Shown in pieces: positions 24,084-37,074 of a stretch of DNA of 64,000 nt (position 1 is the stretch's first letter; each line of letters begins with the position of its first letter). The stretch comes from Phoronis australis (Eukaryota > Phoronida > Phoronidae), in contig NMRA01000084.1 of NCBI GenBank assembly GCA_002633005.1, positions 45,072 through 109,071 of the forward strand, written 5' to 3'. The position numbers and the translations under genes are program-made. The notes under the pieces are model-generated. The model was not told the DNA's origin. It was given only the letters and a program-made list of their open reading frames with translations, and did not search any database.

Positions 24084-24986
24084 TTAAAGATGCTACGTCC
24101 TATTAAAACCGTGAATGTTCAAATTTGGAACAAGCGTCACCTAGTGACTTCCTGGAGAACTGTGTACAAGTATAATCTGGAAAACAAACAATTTGTAAAT
24201 AAATTGCGGTTTTAAAGAAAAACCATAATACATTTAAAACAACTGTGAACATATAAAAACCCCTAGTAATTCCAAATATTACGTAGTCCTTATTTGCTAG
24301 TGAAATAAAAAAAATAATAAAAACACTTTCTGAAAGGTTGTCTTTTCTGATGTTCTGGAATAATATTGTGAAAAGTGCCATAATTTTTCACATGAACTTA
24401 CATTGTAAATGGGTAGGTATCCTAATTTCCCTGTGGCACTCTGCATCCAAAACGATACCCTTAAAATGTCTCTATAGTCAAGTCCCTACAAGATCTTAGT
24501 GAGTACAGAATCTGAAGGCCGCCGACAGCTGAAGTCCGGCTACCAGGCCAACACTCCGCACGGTGACTTCAACGAAAGCATTCGTTCTGTAACTTCATTT
24601 TGTCGTCACTTTGGACAATATTCAGCATCATTTTGCGTCTCTGGTAGTGCAAATTCTAGGTATTTGCACACACTTTTCGCCCACTGTTCTTAAGACGACT
24701 CGAGAATCCCTAGGAATCCCCCAAAGCATCGTCTTTACCCCAGTGAAACGAGGCACAGTTTTTATTATTTGTTTATTTCACTATCAAAAAACAATTGCGT
24801 AATAGTAGAATTAGCAAGATTTTTCATATTTCACACTTGCTTTAAGTGTGTCCGTTATGGTGTTTTCTTTAAAGCTGAAATTTATTATTTATTGTTACAT
24901 GTACACACAGTTTTCCAGGAAGTCACTAGGTGGCACTTGCTACAAATTTGACTATTGGTGGTTTTAATGAGACATAGCATCTTTAA
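24084..24986. mobile_element. TTAA-flanked non-autonomous DNA transposon
   Basis: TTAA sits at 24084-24087 and 24983-24986. Immediately inside are inverted ends, AGATGCTACGTCC on the left and its counterpart AGATGCTATGTC on the right. The inverted similarity extends about 75-90 bp and includes a near-exact CCAGGAAGTCACTAGGTG block. TTAA target duplication is characteristic of piggyBac and Kolobok superfamilies. The 895-bp body has no transposase-like frame. Confidence 0.8.
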
Positions 24987-25272
24987 CATATGTATTCCTG
25001 GGACGGGGAGGGAGGTTACTGCCAAAGAAGAGGCTTGGAGGAACGTATCACCAAGAATGATGACTTTTCCCGACCAGTTTCCCATGAAGTGTGCCTTTCT
25101 TGACAAACTTCGCCAGCTAGGGCGGATGCCTTTACGGACAAAAATACCCTACAAAACTGTCAATTAGCGAGTTTGTAACTCTATAAATGGGCCTCTTTTC
25201 GGTTACCATATTCAACAGAAAGCTTTTAAATATTCACATTCAGACCAACATAAATACCTTAGATGTTTATGG

Positions 25273-25420
25273 CAGTGGCAGATTTAGAGGGGGGCCAAGG
25301 GGGCCATGGCCCCCTCCAAAATTCTCCCAAATTCCATTTGGCAGTTCAGGAGTGCGAATGTCAAAATCCTGACCAATACTCTGTCCTGTTCCTCAACTCA
25401 AAATCCTGGATCCGCCCCTG
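25273..25420. mobile_element. Short inverted-repeat element with CAGTGGCAGAT ends
   Basis: The left end CAGTGGCAGATTTA and the reverse complement of the right end, CAGGGGCGGATCCA, match at 11 of 14 positions. Poly-G/poly-C tracts lie just inside the left end. TATGG directly abuts both ends and may be a target duplication. A related element is at 28190 and a solo right end lies near 37981-38004. Confidence 0.6.
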
Positions 25421-28189
25421 TATGGTATCTGTCTTTTTTGAAAATCGAGTAGGTGGTATGGTAGGCCTATTTTTGAATTTGTCACGAATTTAAAACAGAA
25501 AATCCGCTGGAGACGAGCAAAAACAATTCGTTGAGCAAATCATGGCCTTTCAACTTACAAACCTTGCTTGGGTGACTTTATGCAGTTTTTAAGTAATCAA
25601 CGCGAGTCATTGGCTAAAATTGATGCAGGCAGCTTTATCAGTCGGAGAGTCGAGTTTTATCTGTTAAAGATTCCCTACAAAAACAATAGATTTGTGGAAC
25701 TCACTCCTCCAAAAGAGTTTGGAAATGAACCCTACAGAAGAGTAACTTTTTAGCGGAAGCTCCCTACGAAGGTTTAACTATTCTAGCTTCCCAGTAGGCA
25801 GCACGTATATGTAGTCTCTCGGTTGGCTGCGTGGCATTCAGGGCGATGTAATATATTGGCTTGCTCTTTCCAGCTGCATTCTCCGGTGAAAGTCGAATAC
25901 CCTCCGGCTCCAGGGAACGTGTATGTGTTCACAACTAACTGAGGACTTGTGTTCAGAAAGGGTGAGCAGTGGTGTTCGGCGGGTAACCTGAACATCACGA
26001 AAACTTCTGAACCCGTCGACTTTTTATTTAATCCACTTACCAGAGTGAGGTCTCAAATTGTTCGTTTGACAAATCTAACGTCACTTCAGTGCACCGTAAG
26101 AACGGACGTGCACCATAAGAACTGGCGTAACATGTGGAACACGTATATGTCAGAAATGGCTGGATTCACACGAAACTTTCAGATACCACACGTATGTTTA
26201 ATTCTCTGTTCTACAAAAATCTCTTCTAGTTTACAAGAGCGATATCAAACGTAGGAATCAAAAGTTGCAAAAAATGAAAACGAAATGGTTATACAGGAAA
26301 CAGTAACAGCATTTTTAAGACTACCCCTTGACCATCGATATCCAACAATGTTTGTAACTGACAACGTTCTTTTGCTATGAATGTGCGTTTCGTTTTGCTA
26401 GAATTTACTGAAAAGACATACCCACCTAACCCAATTAAAGGGAGATTGGTTTAACGTCAAAATTCAATTTCTACAAATATTTTGCTTTCAGAAAATATAC
26501 GCTTATACTTGGATAAAACCTATGCTTTTCACAGATATTTGGTTAAATACATAGAATAGTCGATATATGATAAAGAAAAAGTGCAATGTCCTACACGACC
26601 TGAAACGAATTTGGTTTACCAACCGCTTCTCCAGGCGCCCCACTCGAACATACGTTGGTGAAAGCCAGGTTTACAGCGACCCAACCCGTGGAAGACTCAT
26701 CTTTCGTTAACCATTACCAGAAATCAACGAACGTTGTGTACTTATAGTTCCTAGACAATCCCAGCAGGAAGCCCAACTGACCACTTCGTATCCCGACCAC
26801 TTGAATGAAGTGTGCTCGTGGTACACCAATAGGCTGGGCTGATTATAAAAATATTCGAAGGCTTATACCCAGTTGGAGTACATGACTAGTCACAAACTTG
26901 GAAGTTGGAACAACAGCGAAATTCTAACCCAAGTCTACACCGGTCAACTGGTCGGACAACACACCAGCCAAAGCCAGATTCCGACAGACGCATGTCTTAC
27001 CAAATGAACCTTACCAGAAGACATGGCTTTACCATCAAGCTAGCAAAGGAACAAGAAGAGATTCCGCTACACAGTGGCAGGTAGACTCACCGTTAAGAAA
27101 ATATTCAACATATTCATAACCTACCTAGGGCACTGGTTGAACGACAGTAGCTCTTGTTTACTCAACCGCCCTTGACAATAAGCGAGCGGTCACAATGATT
27201 TCGTGTATTGGCCTCCAACTCCCAAGCGCTACCTCAGGCTAAGGATACGGGATTCGACAATCTCATTCAGGAATCGCACACCGACAGTCTGCGGGCGACC
27301 GTGTCGAAATCAAGGACGTCCCCCCTACAACCATTTGGGGAAAGATATCTTACCCTAGGGATATGGAACGGAAACAGTGACACCTGTGCCATAATGCACC
27401 ATTCTTACGCTAGGTGACACAGAATAGGTTTTCGAGCCATGGTTGAATTTACCTGTCCCTATTTCATTAAAAATTTACGCCAGCTGTGTGTTGTTACGTT
27501 TTGTGGAGCATGAATGACATTTGCTTGGTGTTTGAGTCTATACTGAGTGACAGATTCCTAGTTTGTGACTTTTTACAGACTTTTTTGTTCAGTCGTGGCT
27601 TTTTCTAACGTTAATGCTTGCAGTCAGACACTTTGAATTTGTCAAAAAATCTCGATGTTCAACACACAGGTTTCACCCCATTTCTGGAGAATTTTGGCAG
27701 TCTAAACGCATTGTCTCTCAATTTCGGCATACTTATCCAATTCAAGCCAATGGTGAATTTGAGGGAAAACGAATGTCTTCGGAAGTAGCCAGCGCACTCG
27801 CGGTAGTCGAAAAAGATGGAAAATGACTTTGGAATCAGTTTCTATAGACTTTGTGCAAGGTTTTCGAAGGCATTGGCCCATTAATTTCAGGTTTTGTACA
27901 ACCTGTGGGATAGACTTGCAGCTGATACCAGAACTGGTTTTTCACTAGCCCAAAATCATCAGAAACTGTTAATCGGTGCCACGCCGCCAGGAGGCACTGT
28001 GTAATTTCAGTGTAACCTGCCTGGCAGAGCCCACCATACTGAGATATAAAAACAATGGGCAAGTACGAATGTTTATGTTTATTGTGCACACGGTAACTGG
28101 TCTTCCGACCCACCTGTGTCTGGGTTGGTCGCAGCGCCCTCATGTGAGCGAAATCATAAAGGATATGTTATTCAATCAGTAATTCCTTG
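25421..28189. other. Intergenic stretch without recognised gene
   Basis: No gene is supported in 2.8 kb. Frames up to about 100 codons exist but none shows domain motifs, codon structure or plausible splice partners. Confidence 0.45.
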
Positions 28190-28364
28190 CAGTGGCAGAT
28201 CTACGATTTCAGTAAGGGGGGGGGGGGGNCGTGTAAGATCTTTTGGGATTTTTAGTAGCTAATTTCGTTTTTCTGGCGTTTTTTTTTCCAGTTTTTATTT
28301 TTGATCCTGTCCCGAGGGGGGGTTTAAACCCCCTGAAACCCCCCCCCCTGTAGATCCGCCTCTG
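28190..28364. mobile_element. Short inverted-repeat element with CAGTGGCAGAT ends, second copy
   Basis: It begins CAGTGGCAGATCTAC and ends GTAGATCCGCCTCTG, which are inverted repeats. A poly-G run with one undetermined base (28229) follows the left end, and a poly-C run precedes the right end, as in the copy at 25273. CTTG abuts both ends. There is no coding content. Confidence 0.6.
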
Positions 28365-31300
28365 CTTGTCGGAAAATGTCATGGCCATGCGATCGGTGTT
28401 ATAAATATTTAGAATTGCGGAAAATCAGCTGTAGCTGAGAAATCCAATTGATATTCATACCACAAAGAGAATCTATTTGATGATCGAAATCAATTTACAT
28501 AAGTGACGGATGCCCGCAGGTGGTCGTTTGTAAGAGATGCATTTTCATTTATCAGTTCGTGTCCTGTGTGATCTGTGCAAACGAAGTGAATTTTTGCCGA
28601 GCGATTCCTTCCATCTTGTAGCACATTCTGTCGGAACTATGACTTTTGAGCCACCAAATCGGGAAATCACAACCCAGCCATTAGGCCTTAAAACTGTGAG
28701 GTAGATAGCAAAACATCAAATTATTGGGCCGACAAGATTCTAAGAATATCCGATTATTAGTTGAAGAGCTAGCGAATTAACCAAAACGATTTACTTACCC
28801 GTCTTACCGGGTGCTACAAAATCTACCTTCCTGGGTGGAGAATTTTAGTGATTTACCACACGCGCTGTTACGACTGTATGCTTGAACTATTAGCAGGCGC
28901 TCGCTGATGAGATCGGTATGAGAACTAGAACAATTATTTCTATCAATACTCGACACGTTTCATGAGGCCACCGTATGACAAACTCACACAACAGGGAGTA
29001 TCACATCATTTATTTGCCACACTGAATTATTTAACAACAGACTTAGTCGTAACGCCAGCCAAAGCTTAGAACTGTCTAGTTTTTAATGTTACACGTTAGA
29101 AGCGACACCACTGATCTGCTCTAGTCATAAACAACATGTGACCAGCATGTCCAGAAAAAAAGTCTACTGTCGTTTCGTAACATTATCAAGGTGCCACTAT
29201 TTTGCTTACAGAAAGAACAATTGACTATTTTAGGGTTTCCACAATAAAATTTATGCAAAAGCGGGAAAATCGCCATGTTGCTGCATAACGTCGAATAAGA
29301 TCAATTATAACCTGCAGGTGGAAAACCAAATGAGATCATATAAACCTCAAGGGGATTCCCGCTGCGCATTAACTATGGGTAACAGGTGAGCTCCAGGGCA
29401 GAGGTGTCAGCAACGCCAGGCACTAAAAAGCAAAACTTCGCGAGATCACGTGATATATTACCGTCTTTTAAATGGCTAGATTTTAGCTAGGTCTTAGGAG
29501 AACGTGTGATATTGGCTAGATTTCCTCGCAGATAGACAGATAGTGAACTCTACTCGGAACTTCAAGAGAAAAAAAAACGCTTTGTTTCTTCTCTCGCTAA
29601 AGGGCTATTTGACATCCTTCTTATCCCGCCACTAGGGCGAGCGGCCGAGCTTACGGAGCGCTATGCAACTCGACTGCAACTAATACAGCTATAATAGCAC
29701 ACGACTGCGGCAGGGAACTTGCGAGTATTTAGCCACGCAAGTTGGCGAGGCGAACGTCATGGTGACTTCCGTCTACCTATATCACACTGAGCTTGCTGGC
29801 GCTAAGCTGATCTCCTTCGGCTGCCGATTGAAAATTAATCACAGCATCTTTTGACAACAAAAATCTCTGTCGTTGGCATTTTGTAATCATATGAACTTCA
29901 TTTACGCTGTTTACTACGACTATAATTAGCAGTCTGTTAGATTTGACTCAGCCGTACAGCGTTTGGCGGCTGCTGAGAAGTTAGCGCCGGGATTCTATTC
30001 CAGACTATTGATATTTTTTTTAAATTCATTTATTTCTCCGAATCACCAGACCACACCATACTAGCTTTCTTGAGCGTGCCCTCTATCGGATGAACGCAAC
30101 CAGAAACCCATTTCGCTGTTTGATTTTGGTCTTTTAGTTCACAACCACATACGAGGGGAATAAAAGTGGTCGTACTCCCTGTTCATTACAAGACACGTAT
30201 ATGATATTATGATTTCCAAGTGTTATCCATCTTGGCCATGCCAGTGCAAACAACCTTGTCCTTCGCCTCTCACGGCCCGCTCGCCGTAATTTTTCATTAT
30301 GTCTACTTTGTCGTTTTTCATCTATAAATATAACCTTTCAAATATTTTCCGCTTTCGTTGCGTCCTTATTAGTTTTTTCAATGTTTATTCCGAAAAATAA
30401 AATGCACCATGATTGAACTTAAACCAAGAAAATGCTAAAATGCACTGGAAAGCATTTTATTTCGGCATTATATGCGTCTTTTGTTATTTATAGCTTTGTA
30501 AGGTGTCATTTTCAATAAAAGGATTTTCTGACAAAATTAAAATTTTCATAATGTTGTGAACTGAATGGCAGGTGTGGTGTCTCAAAGGAGACTGCAAGAT
30601 GGTTACGTTTTATTAAATTATTCAGCAACCTGACTGAGTTAAGCGTCCAGATCAAACGTGTCTGGACAAACATTGGCTGTGAACTTGGTGACCCCACTGA
30701 GCACAACAACGTGATAAAATAGAAGGTTGTTCAAGCCCACCTTTAGGTCTCCTAACTTGGGGACGTGCTGCATGAACCAGTGGCGAACTAAAGCCTCCCG
30801 CTTTTCTTTATTTTGCGTGTGTCAAACAATCAGCTGGCATTACAAACTCCGTTGGGTTTGCTTTGGGGTTATCTGTCTTTATGCACATTTGACAGGTGGT
30901 CGATAAAATATTTTTGCGTCAACTTTGAAGCGACGGACCTTTTGATTGAACAGATCTCCTAGACGCCTGCAGCTGACGGTAATTTTCAACTACGTAAAGA
31001 GGAATATATTTAGTGAAATTAAAGATCGTCATATTGCGACTCTGATCTGGCTACCAATTCTGTTCCGACTCCTGATTGTTTTGTCTCTCCCACTCCCATC
31101 CACGTCACCACCGATTTCGCGTTCTCTTCCCATCCGGGTATCGCCAAGTTTTTGTCGCAGCCGGTCGTTTGTGACACCCTCTCTCTTCGGTGCCGCCCGT
31201 TATCGGGGTGCCGCGGGACGTCAACCCCTTTACCCCCCACCTAAACTCATTCGTTGGATTATTCAACTGTTCGTGCAAAGCCGAAATCTATATTTCACTT

Positions 31301-31905
31301 AACAGGTGTACATGTAAATACATGGTCTGCGTTAGAGCGCGCAACGCTGTGATGCCTTATATCTGGTTTAACTTAGTCACGTATCAAACGAAATTGCATT
31401 CTTGTGTCTCAGGTTTCTTGTACAATTTTTTAACCTGTCCTCTTTAGTCTGTTGATTGCTAATCACGATCTTCATTTTCATGTATTCTCTATTATTTCAG
31501 CCATTAGGCACTTTTCTGTCTCTAACATCGGTGTGCGGATCTTACCTGCTTTAACGTTCTGTCATTGTCTACACGTTTTTGCAGTACTGGTCAGATCACG
31601 AATGGCGACATCGGATATCCGAGTGCCATGTGTGAAAAGTGATATTCAGACGGCTGACCTGTGAACATCACCGTGTAACGGAAGTTTTGACAATTAGAGG
31701 ACAGAAGTATTCAATTGTCATGTAACAATATCTCTCATGCCTACACACAATATCCCTATACCACCTTCAATAGCACTTGGCTCGCGATAAGCTGTTTGTT
31801 GGGTTTGCAAGTAAATAAGGTTACCTAGAAAGTGTCGCCCCCCGCGTTATGTGCGAGGGGGGCACATGTTACTCTTCTCAGATATGACAACCAGTGAGCT
31901 TGGGT
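28365..31905. other. Intergenic stretch without recognised gene
   Basis: About 3.5 kb without supported coding or RNA features. The plus-strand frame 30946-31302 is rich in Ser, Pro and Arg but has no recognisable domain. Confidence 0.45.
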
Positions 31906-32093
31906 AAGATTCAAGTCAAATTATTCACAATGATAAATTGGATCTTGAGAGATTCCAGGCAAGGTGGTCTTTTTTGCCTAACTAGCTTTTGTAGGGTCTG
32001 ATAATGTTTCGTCAATTGTTTGATGTACACTAAACTAGATGTCATATTGTCACACAACTATGTACTGGTTGGTTGAGTTAATAAATATCTCTG

Positions 32094-32128
<35 letters not shown>

Positions 32129-32136
32129 TTCAAGTC
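31906..32136 (+). mobile_element. Retroposed polyadenylated transcript 3' end
   Basis: A 12-bp direct repeat, AAGATTCAAGTC, flanks the insert (31906-31917 and 32125-32136). The insert ends in an uninterrupted run of 33 A (32094-32126), and AATAAA lies at 32080-32085, about 8 nt before the A tract, as in a polyadenylated RNA. Together these show LINE-mediated reverse transcription of a Pol II transcript. The 176-bp body has no recognised coding sequence and may be a 3' UTR or a LINE tail. The pure A tract and perfect target duplication suggest a recent event. Confidence 0.85.
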
Positions 32137-32982
32137 GTCACCCCATTACGACCAGATGGATATGATAAGTTATTTCTAGAAATATTTAATTTGAATAATC
32201 AACTATGTCGTATTTATCAAAAACCATGGTTTGCTTTACACAATGTTTTGTTTACCTAACACAAAAATGTTATTCATAAAAGATTATTTTTATACAATAT
32301 ACGATATATGTGATGTTTTGTTGCAAGATAGCGCATTGGCTGGACATCTAAAACGAGGGGTCCAGATGATGGCACATGCGCAGTTCGTGACTGATGTTGA
32401 CAGATGTTCTCTCTTATTCTTTTCAACTTTAGTGTTACTATAATGGTCGTGCGAAACAGACTCTAACTTTTAGACTGCCCTGTTGATCTAAACTCTTTAA
32501 AACCTGTTGTAACTGTAACGCGATATAACCCTTTGCGAGAGTAGTTTAGCAAGAGGTTATAACTGCTGTAACTCGGTGTGAGTGCGGCACTTGCAAAAGT
32601 TATAACTCAGTAAGTGGCGCTGCTATCGAATCTGACTGGAAACAATGGCGCACCGAGGCGCTAACGGTGGCACAGCCAGACTTGGGGGCAGCCTTGAAGT
32701 AGGCGTTGCATGTAGACTCAAAGAACCTGGTTTGCTTATATTTTTGTGAACTTGTTGAAAATGAAACAGGCCAATCTTCTTCAAGATGGCGCCATCCTGT
32801 TGCATTTGAGCACTGCTGAGTAGCGACTGAGAAATCTGGTCCAATTTCAGGTAGCCATCAAAAAGTAAGAAATGCAAAACAAAGTTGTTAATTGACAGCA
32901 CTTTTTGATCTCATTTTTGAGATCAGTGGGGAATTTTCTTTCAGAACCAAAATTGTTGGTTTATGTCGCGCATCGGCAGGGA
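32137..32982. other. Intergenic stretch without recognised gene
   Basis: Nothing gene-like is supported. The stretch ends at the start of a duplicated block. Confidence 0.4.
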
Positions 32983-33482
32983 AGTGGTGGTTTGGAGGTG
33001 AAAGGGAATTTTGTGTTTTTTTGCCACTTTTTCTCTTAGCCTTCCGTGAATTTCAGTAGGAGTGAAAAGTTCATAAAATACAAGACATAAAGTTTCTGAT
33101 GTGAAATGACTCGAAACTTTTCATACTTTGCACCCGGTTTGAGACAGCGTGAAGAAAATGTGACAAGTCCGTTGATGTGTATCGAGGCAAAACGTAAAAA
33201 AAATATTCTGTGTTCCCTTTAGACTTGACGGAAATCACGAACAAGTGTGACATTAGTTTCTCCTCGAGCAGAGGTTGGCTGTAGTACTAAATTTAGAAGC
33301 AAGTATGGCGCCCGAGGCCCGGCTTGTAGGCACAGAATTTCGCAAACATATTGATCATTCCGAGGCGCTCATTTATACAGGGAAATGAATTACTCGGCGT
33401 GTACTAGAGCAGACTCACAATACTGTTGTTCTGTAGCTTTTACCTTATTCTTGCCTTGGAACCTTTTAAAATTTTGATAATT

Positions 33483-33659
33483 CATGCGCGCACCCAGCCT
33501 TCAATATGGGGGGGGGGCTCGAATTCCTGACGATGTGGACCTTTTGGTAACAAAAAAGCGCCACCGTGAATTGCGCGTTTGTGCTTCTTCAGTGGACTTT
33601 TGTCTCGTTTCTCAGAAGCGGACCTTTTTGCCCACTTCGCCAAATGGGGGCCGGGGGCT
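33483..33659. mobile_element. G-rich inverted-repeat element, copy C, right end missing
   Basis: It has the left end CATGCGCGCACCCAGCC and the internal blocks of the family but stops at the N junction before the right inverted repeat. Confidence 0.7.
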
Positions 33660-34159
33660 NAGTGGTGGTTTGGAGGTGAAAGGGAATTTTGTGTTTTTTT
33701 GCCACTTTTTCTCTTAGCCTTCCGTGATTTTCAGTAGGAGTGAAAAGGTCATAAAATACAAGACATAAAGTTTCTGATGTGAAATGACTCGAAACTTTTC
33801 ATACTTTGCACCCGGTTTGAGACAGCGTGAAGAAAATGTGACAAGTCCGTTGATGTGTATCGAGGCAAAACGCAAAAAGATATTCTGTGTTCCGTTTAGA
33901 CTTGACGGAAATCACGAACAAGTGTGACATTAGTTTCGCCCCGAGCAGAGGTTGGCTGTAGTACTAAATTTAGAAGCAAGTATGGCGCCCGAGGCCCGGC
34001 TTGTAGGCACAGAATTTCGCAAACATATTGATCATTCCGAGGCGCTCATTTATACAGGGAAATGAATTATTCGGCGTGTACTAGAGCAGACTCACAATAC
34101 TGTTGTTCTGCAGCTTTTACCTTATTCTTGCCTTGGAACCTTTTAAAATTTTGATAATT

Positions 34160-34334
34160 CATGCGCGCACCCAGCCTTCAATATGGGGGGGGCTCGAATT
34201 CCTGACGATGTGGACCTTTTGGTAACAAAAAAGCGCCACCGTGAATTGCGCGTTTGTGCTTCTTCAGTGGACTTTTGTCTCGTTTCTCAGAAGCGGACCT
34301 TTTTGCCCACTTCGCCAAATGGGGGCCGGGGGCT
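34160..34334. mobile_element. G-rich inverted-repeat element, copy D, right end missing
   Basis: This is the counterpart of copy C in the second duplicated block. Sequence beyond 34334 does not continue into the right end seen in copy B, so the element itself appears truncated at that point. Confidence 0.7.
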
Positions 34335-36612
34335 CGTTCGATGATTCGGTTGTACAATATTCTAGGGATGGATGATTACAATAAGTTTATGCTGTATTTT
34401 CACTAAGAGGGTCAGCATCATTTTGCCAATTCAGCGTCATGTTTGCTAAATTCATCACTTGTCTTTTAAATAACCCATTTTGTAATTCGTAGATATTTTC
34501 GTGGATGATCCAAAGACCCGTATGTGAAGTCACCAGCACCGGAAGAGCTCAATTATTGGAACAATGATCATATATTTTTGAAAATGCTGTTTTTCCTACA
34601 TATTTAGAGGCACTCTTTTCAACATCCGTGCACACACGACAACTAGAGACATTACTTTTCAGTCCAACCATCCATTTAAATTTTATAGGTTAAACCTCAC
34701 TGAATTCGAAAACAAATTTTGAGCTGGAGTCTGCTAAATTAGCCGGGTATGTGATCAGTTCATGTAAATAAGTTTCTTCCATGAACGTTGTGGTTAAAGG
34801 CCCGGTATTCAGTTCTGCAACGTAGAAGTACGCATCACCGGTAAAAATGTACATCAAATAGCTATTACCAACTACAAGCTACCTTGTTAGTATTTCAAAC
34901 GTTTCAAATTTCATTTCCACGAAATCCTTTTCTACAGCGACAGCATTCCGGTCTTTTTCGAAGCGGAAAAAGTTTCTCAACCCTACGCTCATTTCTATAC
35001 CCGTACCATTTGCGTAGATGTACTACTTTTATAGTTTTAATATGTATTTTTTCTTTGAAGCACAGCACTGCGACACTGTTGTTTTCACACAGGTGTGGTT
35101 TTCATGCTGATGGCAATTCAAATTTTCCATTCAATATTTGGGACGCTGGATACTTTTTTAAAAGGAGCGTTCAAACGAACATGATCTGGGACTGGCAGTG
35201 GTGGCCCAGGGTATGATTTGCTTATCATTAGGTTAACATCGTGATTTAAGTACAGCTGACGCGACTTACCCCCGGGACAAAATACATGTTACCAGGCCGG
35301 GGTGTAGACATTTTGTTCCATGGCGGCCTCACTCCAAACCTAACTTTCCCAGACCAACAAACCCAGATTACTAGCTGTGCCCCAGGGACCAGACTGCAGC
35401 CTCACGAATCATGGGCACGGCTGTGGAATCTAATATACCGGGTATGAAGTATTCTTACCAAGTATGAAGAGTTCTGGATCGCCGGTTTGATGTTTGCTGG
35501 TCCGGGCCTGTGATTTAGAGTTGGAATTTTAATGCCATCGCCTGATTAAATTTTGTTTGAAAACATCCGTCTTATGCATGACATATACAATCATGGCCTA
35601 CAATGGAGTCACCAAATACATGTACAATGGTCTGTCTTGCTGCTGTTGTTTGAAATAATACTGGCTTACCGCCTTTGAAGTTCCTGCCAATTAAAGCGTT
35701 CCTTATATAACATGTTTATAGTCAACGGCCCACTACGTTGCTATTAAACGGTCTCATAGTAGAAACATAAGCCTTTATGATGCGGATCGGTTCAGAAATT
35801 TGTTTGTTTATTGCATTATAATATAATGGCTTCACTACCGAGTCACTGATTGGTCAACAATTCGCAAGGTCAGATGTCAACCCACTGGAGGACGGATACC
35901 AAATATTTACTGGTTGAAGTCCATAGATCTGGCATGTTAAAGTTAGTTTATTAAAGACCGGCTGTTTTTGGATATAGAAGTTTTATACATTTAAAGGCTT
36001 GGAGACAATTTATCTGGAAAACATCACCCCGAGAAAGGTAAGCCCACGAGCCAGATGCTGTCGAGACATGCAGCTGTAAACTCCGATCTACATTGTAAAG
36101 CGAGATTAAATTAATTTTTAGCGCCACCGTCGTCACCTGAGGTAGAATCATTGGCGTTATTCTGATCTTCTAATTGTTTTCGTCGTCCCCATCATCTTCA
36201 CCACCACCACCAATAGGCCTATATCAGTTAAATGTGAGTACGGTTCCTGCTTATTCTCAAGATTATAGAAAGTGCCCAACATCAATAAATCACCACCGAC
36301 AAATAGGCATCTGAAGGTGGTAACAAGCCAACTTGCAAAGTCTGAACCATCAAGCAGTTCCTTCTAAATCCAGAAATCACCATGAACTTGAGCGATATGA
36401 GACCGATTTCATAGCCATAAGAGTTCAGAATCATTTTAAAAATGTCGAAACACCGAGTGATGACAGCTTTAAGGTTTACATCGTACGTGCATCAATACAT
36501 CGGACGTATTTTCGGAATTATTTTTCTCTTATACGGCCAAAGGGTACGTGTATATACTGGTAATCAAGCTCCGGTTGCTTTCTGGTAGTGTGGCACCAAA
36601 CCTGTTGAATTG
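34335..36612. other. Intergenic stretch without recognised gene
   Basis: No gene is supported in 2.3 kb. The longest plus frame (34884-35216) has no domain motif. Confidence 0.45.
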
Positions 36613-36624
36613 TGACGATGTTGA

Positions 36625-36663
<39 letters not shown>

Positions 36664-36744
36664 TAACGATGATGATGGTGATGATGGTGATGATGATGAT
36701 GACGATGACGATGACGATTACCATGATAATGGTGATGGTGGTGA
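36613..36744. repeat. GAC/GAT trinucleotide microsatellite
   Basis: A pure GAC run grades into GAT, GATGGT and GACGAT units. The Asp-, Arg- and Val-rich frames on both strands here are artefacts of this repeat. Confidence 0.95.
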
Positions 36745-37074
36745 ATTAGCCGACAGTACGAAGCTGATGATAAAGCAAATGAACACGGTTGAAACTTCCA
36801 TAGGTGGACATATCTCAAGCGGAGCTTCAACGTCTTACCCTAATTAAAGCAACAAGTAGTTGATACCTATCATCCTGTACACCGAGAACATTAACGGTTT
36901 GCTACTATTAGCGGCTGGCAATGGATGCCTGCTGCGTTGCACTGAAGCACAATACTGAGTGCACGTGAAAAGCGGCACATATCACCTTATCACGGTCATG
37001 CTTATCAAAACAACATCCCGGCGTACTTGTCATTTGTTTGAATTCGGGTGAAACTAGTTCCAATACATTGCCTG

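Larger units (their letters stand above)
32983..34334. repeat. Direct tandem duplication, ~677-bp copies around a single N
   Basis: Copy 1 (32983-33659) and copy 2 (33661-34334) are nearly identical and separated by one N at 33660. Differences are scattered substitutions (for example CCGTGAATTTC versus CCGTGATTTTC, and TTTCTCCTCGAG versus TTTCGCCCCGAG) and a shorter G run in copy 2. The N at the junction and allele-like divergence suggest two haplotype contigs placed end to end. Each copy ends inside a G-rich inverted-repeat element. Confidence 0.85.

Noticed and set aside
36548-36847. Asp-rich frame on plus and Arg/His- and Val-rich frames on minus
   Set aside because: They are translations of a GAC/GAT microsatellite.
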